A stretch of DNA of 17,191 nucleotides, from the NCBI GenBank assembly GCA_964405755.1, contig CAYOPF010000054.1, positions 1 through 17,191 on the forward strand, in the 5' to 3' direction. Made by a program: the position numbers and the translations under genes. This DNA comes from GWF2-33-9 sp964405755. GTDB taxonomy: Bacteria; Bacteroidota; Ignavibacteria; Kapaibacteriales; UBA2268. Within the stretch, counting starts at the first letter, position 1. Each line of letters begins with the position of its first letter. The notes under the pieces are model-generated. The model was not told the DNA's origin, searched no databases, and saw only the letters and a list, made by a program, of their open reading frames with translations. Of this stretch, positions 6,896-14,530 are shown in pieces.

Positions 6896-7792
6896 ATGAA
6901 ATTTTCTTTTACAATATTCCTTACTAATATTCTAATTCTGGTTTTCTTCTTCAATTTTAGTTTAAAGGCAGAAAACTACAGTTTCCAATTTGATGGTAAG
7001 AAATACGAAATTGTTACGACAAAAGAAATCTGGAAAGATGCTGCTTCGCAAGCTGTTAAAAGAGGTGGGTTTTTAGTCGAAATTAATAGCAAAGCAGAAC
7101 AGGATGCAATTTGGAATGCTATTATTAATGGAGCAAAAATTCCAATTACTTATACAACTGTAATGGATGGGGGTGGAATTGCATACATTTGGATTGGTGC
7201 TAATGATATTGCTGAAGAAGGTAAATGGGTTTGGGATGGAGATAACGATGGGAAAGGTAAAATTTTTTGGAATGGGCAAGGGACAAATGGCAAAGCAGAT
7301 GGCAAATCTGTCGATAGTGCTTTCGTAAATTGGGGTGGAATGCAAAAGAACGGCCGTGCAGCTGAGCCCGATAACTTTGGTGGTACCCAAAATGCAGCTG
7401 CAATTGGTTTGGAACCCTGGCCTAAGAATATGGGTTTGTTTGGTAATTCTGGGGAATGGAATGATATCAATCCAACCAACCAACTTTATTATATCATAGA
7501 ATTCGATGAAACAACCAATGTTAATCTAAATTTTGACAATAGACTTTGTTCGAACAAATATTTGGTCAAGGGAATCAAACCCAATCCATTTAGCGACAAT
7601 CTATCGATTAATTTAACTTTCAATGATATCTCGAGCCTTGCTCTATATGACCAATTTGGAAAAGAAGTAATTACGAAAAAAATCTTCACTAATGATATTG
7701 AGTTTAACACTGCACATTTACCGCCAGGAGTTTATATTTTGGCACTAAAGGGAAATTCAGGCATTTCAACACATGTATTAATTAAGAATTAA
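6896..7792 (+). CDS. secreted C-type-lectin-domain protein with T9SS sorting tail
   Basis: The 298-residue protein is probably exported by Sec and then through the type IX secretion system to the surface or medium. Residues 1-25 are a signal peptide (hydrophobic core, cleavage near LKA-E). Residues about 27-204 form a C-type lectin fold: the WKDAASQAVKRGGFLVEINS helix-strand, IWIGAND (98-104), WVWDGD, EPDN (157-160, an EPN-like calcium/sugar site), and the classic WND (188-190) before a final YYIIEFD strand. Only one cysteine (C218) is visible, so the canonical lectin disulfides are missing. Residues about 222-298 are a T9SS C-terminal domain (KPNPFSDNLSI, LALYDQFGKEV, LPPGVYILALKG, HVLIKN). 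AAGGT precedes the ATG at a suitable distance. It is monocistronic. The ligand (glycan, ice, protein) is not predictable. Confidence 0.88.
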   Translation: MKFSFTIFLTNILILVFFFNFSLKAENYSFQFDGKKYEIVTTKEIWKDAASQAVKRGGFLVEINSKAEQDAIWNAIINGAKIPITYTTVMDGGGIAYIWIGANDIAEEGKWVWDGDNDGKGKIFWNGQGTNGKADGKSVDSAFVNWGGMQKNGRAAEPDNFGGTQNAAAIGLEPWPKNMGLFGNSGEWNDINPTNQLYYIIEFDETTNVNLNFDNRLCSNKYLVKGIKPNPFSDNLSINLTFNDISSLALYDQFGKEVITKKIFTNDIEFNTAHLPPGVYILALKGNSGISTHVLIKN

Positions 7793-7831
7793 TTAATTAT
7801 TTTTTTCATCATCGTTTTTTTGAGTAATAAA

Positions 7832-7865
7832 AACCTTCCAAGGGTTTAGTATCCTTTGGAAGGTT
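7832..7865 (-). terminator. bidirectional terminator hairpin between convergent T9SS cargo genes
   Basis: AACCTTCCAA (7832-7841) pairs perfectly with TTGGAAGGTT (7856-7865), and the stem extends by three further pairs (one G-U) to an 8-nt loop. On the minus strand the hairpin is followed immediately by a T-rich stretch (TTTTTATT), so it best fits termination of the minus-strand gene. On the plus strand a T8 run follows 10 nt later, so it may also end the lectin transcript. Confidence 0.8.
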
Positions 7866-7903
7866 CAATCAGCAATTTTTTTTAATTCTAAATACTCAAC
7901 CAC

Positions 7904-7936
7904 TAATTCTTAATTCTTAATTCTTAATTCTTAATT
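7904..7936 (+). repeat. tandem 7-bp repeat TAATTCT, about 4.7 copies
   Basis: Four perfect copies of TAATTCT plus a TAATT remnant run over 33 bp. They span the stop codon of the minus-strand gene (7924-7926): the right end encodes its last residues LIKN, and the rest is 3' untranslated. The convergent lectin gene also ends with ATTAAGAATTAA, so the unit seems to have grown out of a common T9SS gene end by slippage. Confidence 0.9.
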
Positions 7937-9594
7937 AACCTCACTGCTTCCATTTTCGATCCATTGTTTATCAGCAAGGTGTACGTGCCTGTCGGTAAGG
8001 AGCACACATCCAATTCCATATCGCCAGCGGGGGCAAATGCCGACCACAATGGAAACGAACGACCAAGTACGTCAATTGCTGTAATCGATATCTCTCCCTC
8101 TTGGTGTAACAAAATGTGGGTAGTGGAAAGAGCTGGATTGGGGAAGGGAATGTTTTTCTTTGAAGAATAAGTACTAAAAACTGAAACAAACTGAGGAGGC
8201 CAAATTGGATTACCAAAGACACCTCGAGACAACTTCCCTCCGAAAAGTATTCTTTCTGAACCTAATGCTTGGTTATATTCAAAAATATCACCAAACTCCT
8301 GATCATGAATTGAAACAATTCGACCGTCCGTATATGCTACAATTGTATCTTTAATTAGTAAACGATACCCTATTGTTTCAACCATAACTTGTACTCTATT
8401 TAAGTTGTTTTCTTTAATTATCTTAAACAGAATTGGAATAGAAATTGATATTAAAGTATCCCTAATATTATCAACATCAGGTGCTAGTATGATTCTAGGA
8501 TATATCTCCATACTTGGTATGAAACACATATTGTTATTAAGCAAGTTTATAGTTTTATTAAATGAATAATAATCATATAAGGTATCACTAGAAAATCGAA
8601 TATTTGCAAATTGATATTTATTACGCAAAATACCTTTATCTTGCCCAACCTGTACATACTCTTCCCTATCAATTCCAACTATTGATCTATCTGCGCTAGA
8701 CTCTAATGATATAACTGAATCTCTAATATATCTAGGCGGAGAATAGGGAAAATTATATTGATATTCATAGATTTTAAAGTCCCCTACATCATTTAAAAGA
8801 TTTATTTTATCGGTATTTTTAATTTCATGTACTTCACCAATATTTATTTTTTCTTTTTTTACACCTATAAGTTTATAAGTATAATGAACAATATTATCAA
8901 AGTTTGCTGTGCTATAATAAATTCTATCAAGTTCATCGACAAAAGGGAAATAAGAAATTAATCCAAAGTATTTACTTAAAACAATATCATATTTGAATTT
9001 AAGGACTATTACCGAATCTTTCACCTTTTTTAATTCAGACTTTACGATTTGAAAACGCATTATTGAATCCTCCACTGAAAATATCGTTGTATCTTTTCGT
9101 TCTATTAGTTTGATTTTTACTGAGTCTATTCCTGTTTCTGTTATTCTAGTAGAAAACAACTCTTCTTTATTTATTTCAGGGTACTTTCTTATTACAAATT
9201 CAACCGTATCGCAAACGATTTTTAACTCCCCAAATTGTCCATTCATAAATTGGGTCCTATATGATTGGAAAACGATTTGATTCTGATCAACAGAATACTT
9301 AATAGGGACATAAGAACTACTATATTGATAAAATAGAATGCTATCTTGGCAAGAATTAAAAGTTGGGTTTTGACTTGTTATCCTATAAGGTCTCGAAAAA
9401 TACTGATTTCCTGAGATAGAATCAAACAAGACTGAAAAGTAGGAACTGTGCATCCACTTTTCGGTATAACTATTCTTTTTGGAAAGACTTATCTGGTAAA
9501 GGTTTACTTGATCCAAAGGGAAAGGTTCCCAATTCTCAGACAATAAAGTATTGATCACAATTATTAGCATAAAGAAACTAGTAATTATTTTCAT
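7924..9594 (-). CDS. secreted protein of unknown function with T9SS sorting tail
   Basis: The product is a 556-residue protein whose main body I do not recognise. Residues 1-19 are a signal peptide (MKIITSFFMLIIVINTLLS). The body (about 20-480) is rich in Ser, Tyr, Ile and Asp, with many short beta-like strands and repeated DSV/DTI turns, consistent with an extracellular beta-rich protein; no catalytic motif stands out. Residues about 483-556 form a T9SS C-terminal domain (IPFPNPALSTTHILL, ITAIDVLGRSFPLW, LPTGTYTLLINNG, AVRLIKN), implying export to the surface or medium. The start ATG lies 2 nt beyond the TAA of the decayed peptidase gene, with AAGGGGAA upstream; the two were probably one operon. 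The coding DNA of the tail is markedly GC-richer than the body (34 of 60 bases G/C at 7981-8040 against 16 of 60 at 8881-8940), which suggests the tail has a different history. Confidence 0.8.
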   Translation of the reverse strand: MKIITSFFMLIIVINTLLSENWEPFPLDQVNLYQISLSKKNSYTEKWMHSSYFSVLFDSISGNQYFSRPYRITSQNPTFNSCQDSILFYQYSSSYVPIKYSVDQNQIVFQSYRTQFMNGQFGELKIVCDTVEFVIRKYPEINKEELFSTRITETGIDSVKIKLIERKDTTIFSVEDSIMRFQIVKSELKKVKDSVIVLKFKYDIVLSKYFGLISYFPFVDELDRIYYSTANFDNIVHYTYKLIGVKKEKINIGEVHEIKNTDKINLLNDVGDFKIYEYQYNFPYSPPRYIRDSVISLESSADRSIVGIDREEYVQVGQDKGILRNKYQFANIRFSSDTLYDYYSFNKTINLLNNNMCFIPSMEIYPRIILAPDVDNIRDTLISISIPILFKIIKENNLNRVQVMVETIGYRLLIKDTIVAYTDGRIVSIHDQEFGDIFEYNQALGSERILFGGKLSRGVFGNPIWPPQFVSVFSTYSSKKNIPFPNPALSTTHILLHQEGEISITAIDVLGRSFPLWSAFAPAGDMELDVCSLPTGTYTLLINNGSKMEAVRLIKN

Positions 9595-9596
9595 GT

Positions 9597-12173
9597 TTAT
9601 TCCCCTTGAAATTGATAGTATAATTTATTAAGTTTGTTATCATTATCTGTAAAAATTAATAATAAAAATATTAATTGCTTATTGAAAATCCATGATTGAT
9701 TCAAATTATCAAGTTCAAAAAATGAATCCCTAACATTCAAATTTTCATCATAAATTTTACGCCCAAGAACATCATAAATTACAACTCTATTAATTAAATA
9801 TTTTGATGAATTCTTTATAATAATATTACTCTGAAGAATGTCAAAAACTACTTGTGGAAATACATATTCATCGTAATTAAAAAAACGCTTTTCCGCTGTG
9901 TGAAAAACTGTGTATATATGAGGAATATAAGAAGTATTGGAAATTTCATTTAGTGTTAAAAGTCTATACACAAGATATGTATGAGGTGGATTAGGAATGT
10001 TATACCACAAAGAATGACTTGAAGTCCCATTATTATTGATCGTCTCTTGGTTTAGCCATTCACCCTGTAAGAATTTTGTTTTTGAACTCTTAGCATGGTT
10101 GCTTTATTTGCCATATTTTCATATTGATAATAACGACCATTACTCAACTGAAATGATAAAGGAAAAGAACTGTACGAAATATCGCTTTCCAATATAAAAC
10201 GGAATTGACTATTTTAACTCAATTCAATTGTTTTATTAGGAATATCTATTGAATTCATCCGAACATTTATCTCATTAATGGGCTCATTTAAATTGAAATT
10301 ATTAAAATTAAAACACATAAAATCATAGATAGCCTGAATAGAGGTTCTTAACTGTTCATCTTGTAAGGAATTTTGGAAGGCAGAGTTGAATAACTGTACA
10401 CTTGTATAATTACTTGAAGAGATATCACTACTTATCCAAAAATTATAAAGCGTTTGCCGGAGCCCATTAACATCTTCATTGCCTTTATTACTCCAACAAG
10501 CCAAAGGGGAAAAAGGTGCATCATTAAAAGAATCATAAATATTCCATAGATAACATGCAAATCTATTATTATTTATTGAGTTAGTCCTACTCCTTTGAGA
10601 CATATTTCCAAATCGATTTAAAGGAAGAAGATTATTTGGGTTACCATTAACAACATTTATCACAATATTATTACCATGCAACGAACAAAAGGGACCAATT
10701 TCACAGTCATCATCTATAAATAAATAATCACTATAACTGTTATATACCCAAACTTTTACTGCATAAGAAAAAAATAAAGCGAATCCTTCAGTTAATGCTA
10801 CATTTTGACCTGATCGCCAACGCCTTGCAATATTGCAATCAAAGTAATGACCATATTCATGTGAACAAACTACGATATTTGCATAATTTCTTTGTGGAAT
10901 ATTTAAAGCATCATAATATCTTCGCACATTTATACCATCGCACCCACCAAAACCTCCAAAATTATTTGCAGGCTGTATACTAGCCCACTCCAAACGGACT
11001 GGAGCTTGTAATAAACTTCGATTTCCAGTAAACTCTAATTCTTGATTGTTAAGAGCTTCTTTTAAATAATCACGTGATAGGCCAATATAACGGAATATGG
11101 CACCTTCATCAAATGGTAATTCGATAATTAAATCATCATCTGTTATTGGTGAAATGGATAAAATCTGTGGTATAGAGATTGAAGAATACTGTCCTAAGAA
11201 AATAATTCTATCAAACAATTTTATTTCTGTTGTTGACAACCGATAAGGATTATTTATTCCTATAATAATTTGATGACTTGAGCCGCTCGTTAATGAAAGT
11301 GCTTCATTTTCTTTTGCAATAAAGAGATAAATTTCAAAAAAGCCATTCGTTAAGCAATTTATATCATTTGGATTATATCCTAAATTAAAACTAAAATTAC
11401 CGATTCCATCGGTAGTTTCTTCACATTCAGAATAATGTATGCCTTTTAATGGTTGATCATTCATTCTGATTGGGTGTGTGTAATTATTGGTAGATATATT
11501 TTTAAACAAGAGCCAAATATCAACTTTCGGATTTCTTTTAACGGATAACCGTCAATTGATGTTCCATCTGCGTAAAAGTTTCCTTGAGGTCCATTCCAGT
11601 CTTGAAAATAGATTTTTCCAGTAATTGTCAATTGATGCGTCTGCTGTGTCAAACAATTAGTTTCATTATATGCCACAGTTAAAGTAGTGTTATCATCATT
11701 GCTTTTAAGTAAGTCTACAATTAAAGTATTTTCATTTGTTTTAAATTCTTGATGAATTACCATTAAATGATTACCATTTATCGGTGTACTATCTCAGATT
11801 TACATACAATGTAGATTCCTGTTTTCGTGATTGTATCGACAACAAAAAGCAATTTAATTGTGTCTAAATATGTTGTATCTGTTTTTATTCTATATTGTTG
11901 ATATTCAATTTTATTAAATAAATGCAAGCCTTTGTTGGCTGAAAATTATAGAGTTACAGAGTCGGGTTTATCTGACTTCATTCTAAATGATACACTTAAT
12001 GTATCTCCAACAGTAATCCCATAAGTTTTATTAAAATTTAAAGAATCTATATGTAAATATATAGGTTCTACTTCAAAATCTGAACTATCAACTGTGCTGG
12101 CGTTAACGCTCACTAAATTTAACATTATAAAACTTACTGTCATTATTATAATATATATATTAAATAAATTCAT
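9597..12173 (-). pseudogene. decayed secreted thermolysin-type (gluzincin) metallopeptidase with T9SS tail
   Basis: One long ancestral gene can be followed across several frames. It starts at the ATG of 12173 (GGAG 7 nt upstream) with a signal peptide (MNLFNIYIIIMTVSFIMLNL, then VSVNAS). Beta-sandwich material follows (GKIYFQDWNGPQGNFYADG, TTDGIGNFSFNLGY), then the catalytic part: SHEYGH (HExxH) and, 20 residues after the last His, the Glu of LTEGFALFF, the exact thermolysin-type gluzincin spacing. The 3' part carries a T9SS tail (IIIKNSSKYLINRVVIYDVL, GRKIYDE). Lesions seen: in-frame TAA at 11946-11948, after which the same frame stays open; a frameshift at about 11781-11797; a frameshift at about 11525-11550 (A-rich run); in-frame TAA at 10214-10216, again with the frame continuing; a frameshift at about 10079-10113 near an A-run. 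The active-site residues survive, so decay is probably recent. Homopolymer sequencing error could explain some shifts but not both stops. Confidence 0.82.
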
Positions 12174-12463
12174 TATTTTCTCCAAATTAATTAAATAATA
12201 TTTTTTCCTCTCACTTTTTTTTTTGCAAAGCGGAAGATAACTTTTTGTGGTAACATCGCTAAATGCAAAATTCACTACAAATCAGTGCCAAATTACCACC
12301 TTCGGCAATTGCCTTGTAGCCGCATCGCAATGAATTTCCACTCGCAGTTGTAAACAAATATTTTTTCTCGCCAAAATTTATTTGAACAAAATGTTTTTTC
12401 TTTCTTTGGATAATTTGAATTAATCGTAGTTTCGGTACAATAAAAATATATTTTATTCGTCCC

Positions 12464-12497
12464 CATAAAGCTACAAAGCCATAAAGCCATAAAGCCC
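12464..12497 (+). repeat. short imperfect tandem repeat CATAAAGC
   Basis: CATAAAGCT, ACAAAGC, CATAAAGC and CATAAAGCC follow one another over about 34 bp, three of the four units being CATAAAGC. The function is unknown; simple slippage repeats of this kind are common in spacers. Confidence 0.75.
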
Positions 12498-12674
12498 ATC
12501 CTATGCCCTTTTCAGAACTTTTACTTTTTTCTCTATTTATCCCTGCCCATATCATGTTAAAAATTATTTTTACTTTTTTGCAAATTTAATAAATTTCTTA
12601 AATACATAGATAACTTTTTTGTCATTTTATTACAAAAAAAGTGAAAATAATTTAGATATACACTTTAAATCTAT

Positions 12675-12703
12675 ACATCCGATGTCTTCGAGACATCGGA
12701 TGT
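12675..12703 (+). repeat. perfect hairpin, 13-bp arms with a 3-nt loop
   Basis: ACATCCGATGTCT (12675-12687) and AGACATCGGATGT (12691-12703) are perfect reverse complements around TCG. No T-run follows on either strand (TGTGTTTG on the plus side), so it is not a standard terminator. It opens the repeat-rich block that continues to 12951. Confidence 0.9.
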
Positions 12704-12733
12704 GTGTTTGCAAAGAAGAATCTTCGCCTTGCG

Positions 12734-12951
12734 GCTCAGAATGACACTTTGGTGTTAAATTTTTGTTCATCCCCCTCTCTGAGGGAGAAAATTACAGAAC
12801 TCCCCCTGCCCCCTCTTAAAATGAGGGGGTTTGTGCTTTCGTCTCCCCCTCTCTTCTTAAGAGAGGTGGTTTGGGGGGGTGAGTTCGCTCGGACCTTCCC
12901 CTTTGTCCCCCTCACAGAGGGGGAAATTCCGCTATGTTGCTCAGAATGACA
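12734..12951 (+). repeat. C/G-rich block of hairpins bounded by a 13-bp direct repeat
   Basis: GCTCAGAATGACA occurs at 12734-12746 and again at 12939-12951, bounding about 190 bp of pyrimidine- and purine-run sequence. Within lie four inverted repeats: CCCTC/GAGGG (12773-12785), CCCCCTC/GAGGGGG (12809-12829), CCTCTCTT/AAGAGAGG (12848-12866) and CCCCCTC/GAGGGGG (12907-12923, 3-nt loop). CTCAGAATGACA-type sequences and CCCCCTC tracts are often found as dispersed intergenic repeats in bacterial genomes. The block lies directly downstream of the symporter gene and may also stop its transcript. Its composition differs sharply from the AT-rich surroundings. Confidence 0.7.
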
Positions 12952-12976
12952 AGTCTCTGTTTAGCGTTTATATCTA

Positions 12977-14434
12977 TCAATTAATCAAAGTAAAGAAAAT
13001 GACTATGTAAATTAATCCTAACAAGTTCATCAAAATGCCGGCATAGAGCATATCTTTAATTTTTAGTCTTCCGCTGCTAAACACAATTGCATTTGGTGGT
13101 GTGGATATTGGCATAGTAAAAGCAAAAGATGCAGAAATTGCTGCAGGAATCATTAAAATTAACGGATTCATTTTCATAACTGACGCCATTGCCGCAATTA
13201 CTGGTAGCATTGTTGCTGCAGTTGCTGTATTGGACGAAAATTCAGTAAGAGTTGTAACCAATGCACCTATAATCAAAACAATTACAAATATGGGTAAATC
13301 GTGCATATATTCCAATTGTAATGCAATTTCTTTGGATAATCCAGAAGTCTCAAATCCCGATGCCAAGGCAAAACCTCCACCAAATAGCAAAATAATTTCC
13401 CATGGTACTGACTTTATCGAATCTTTATTGAGAATTTTCTCTGAAAAATCATTAAAATCTGCAGGTATCAAAAATAATATAACTGCACCAAAGATTCCGA
13501 CTGTTCCATCATCAACCAATCCAGTTAATCCCATCCTTACGCCCCATCCTGGAACTGTGAACCATTCCAATTGAATTGGTTCGCGAAACATCCACATAAA
13601 CACAACCAAAATAAAGATGCATAATATCTTGATTTCTGCTTTATTCATCTTTCCCAAGCCAGTAAGCTGTTCTTTTATCTCAATTTTAGAAAGTAAAGAT
13701 TTTGGTAACTTTCTTAAAAAAATAACAGATATCAACAACATCATCAATACCATCATACCCAAGGATAGTGGTATTCCGTAGGGTAACCAACTTGCAAAAG
13801 TGATTTTGGGCAGTTCAGGAAAGGATGTTTCGTAAACACGCATTAGCACTAAGTTTGGTGGTGTTCCAATCAGAGTTGCAATTCCACCTATTGAAGCAGA
13901 ATAGGCTATTATTAACAAGAGAGCTACTGCAAACTTATGACTTTGGCTATTATCTAAATTTTCCTCAACTTTATATATTATTGCCATTGCAATAGGAAGC
14001 ATAATCATCGCAGTTGCTGTGTTCGAGATAAACATGGACATCAACGCTGTTGTAAAAGCAAAACCAAGGCTCATACTATACTTGGAAGTACCCATCAAAT
14101 TAAGAATCGATAAGGCAATACGCTTGTGTAAATTCCATTTTTCCATTGCAATCGAAAGAAAAAAACCACCCAAAAACAGGAATATAGTTGAATTCATATA
14201 ATTCCCAGATATCTTTGCAGTGGAATCAATTCCAAAAATTGGAAAAAGAAATATTGGTAAAAGGGAAGTAACTCCCAAAGGTAACATTTCGGTTAACCAT
14301 AAAATTGCCATCAGCACTACAACAGCAAACATTCTGGAGGCAACTGGATTGGAAGGAAAAATTGGAAAAAAGAGAAATAACACAAACAATATGATTGCAA
14401 TCAAAAATTGGAGAATTGTTTTCTGATTTGTCAT
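12977..14434 (-). CDS. DASS/SLC13-family anion symporter
   Basis: The product is a 485-residue inner-membrane transporter of the divalent anion:sodium symporter family, which takes up dicarboxylates, citrate or sulfate with Na+. The two inverted repeats each show the family signature: SNTAT at residues 137-141 with GTPPN at 190-194, and SNTAT at 401-405 with STPPN at 444-448. These SNT and TPP motifs form the Na+ and carboxylate sites. A dozen or so hydrophobic segments are visible, and the long polar loop near residues 240-270 is typical. The ATG at 14434 is chosen; a TTG at 14449 would add five residues (LKKI after the start). No Shine-Dalgarno is obvious. It diverges from the amino-acid permease with a 96-bp gap. 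Substrate cannot be settled from sequence: a dicarboxylate or sulfate is most likely. Confidence 0.9.
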   Translation of the reverse strand: MTNQKTILQFLIAIILFVLFLFFPIFPSNPVASRMFAVVVLMAILWLTEMLPLGVTSLLPIFLFPIFGIDSTAKISGNYMNSTIFLFLGGFFLSIAMEKWNLHKRIALSILNLMGTSKYSMSLGFAFTTALMSMFISNTATAMIMLPIAMAIIYKVEENLDNSQSHKFAVALLLIIAYSASIGGIATLIGTPPNLVLMRVYETSFPELPKITFASWLPYGIPLSLGMMVLMMLLISVIFLRKLPKSLLSKIEIKEQLTGLGKMNKAEIKILCIFILVVFMWMFREPIQLEWFTVPGWGVRMGLTGLVDDGTVGIFGAVILFLIPADFNDFSEKILNKDSIKSVPWEIILLFGGGFALASGFETSGLSKEIALQLEYMHDLPIFVIVLIIGALVTTLTEFSSNTATAATMLPVIAAMASVMKMNPLILMIPAAISASFAFTMPISTPPNAIVFSSGRLKIKDMLYAGILMNLLGLIYIVIFFTLIN

Positions 14435-14517
14435 AATTTTTTTCAGCAAATTATTAAAAAAAATTGATTGATTAATTATAAAATTTCGTAAAATTAATAT
14501 TACTTAAACACTTTTTT

Positions 14518-14525
14518 TAATTTTG
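14518..14525 (+). promoter_or_regulatory. candidate -7 promoter box directly before the permease start codon
   Basis: TAATTTTG matches TAnnTTTG and ends only 5 bp before the ATG at 14531. If used, transcription would start at or next to the A of the start codon, giving a leaderless mRNA; no Shine-Dalgarno is present to contradict this. No clear -33 TTTG is seen. Confidence 0.45.
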
Positions 14526-14530
14526 CAATA

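Larger units (their letters stand above)
12174..12976. other. about 800-bp spacer without a supported gene
   Basis: This spacer lies upstream of the decayed peptidase gene and downstream of the DASS symporter gene, so it holds the 5' region of one and the 3' region of the other. A 98-codon minus-strand frame (12259-12555) has a coding-like end (TASGNSLRCGYKAIAEGG) but no family, start site or ribosome-binding site; it may be a gene relic. The right third (from about 12675) is a hairpin-rich element listed separately. An 81-codon plus-strand frame at 12704-12949 lies inside that element and is an artefact of its C/G-rich repeats. No clear terminator for the symporter was found apart from those hairpins. 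Confidence 0.4.

Noticed and set aside
7073..7710. Several minus-strand frames opposite the lectin-domain gene
   Set aside because: They are antisense of a well-supported gene; their proline- and cysteine-rich content follows from the glycine- and asparagine-rich sense strand.
12259..12555. 98-codon minus-strand frame upstream of the decayed peptidase
   Set aside because: Its end looks coding-like, but the rest contains a translated tandem repeat (ALWLYGFVALWG) and there is no ribosome-binding site or family.
12704..12949. 81-codon plus-strand frame
   Set aside because: It lies wholly inside the hairpin-rich element and is a translation of its C/G runs.
12675..12951. CRISPR array
   Set aside because: The repeats are palindromic and unequally spaced, with no regular repeat-spacer pattern and no cas genes in the window.
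13101..14426. Plus-strand frames opposite the DASS symporter
   Set aside because: They are antisense of a gene with four intact family motifs.
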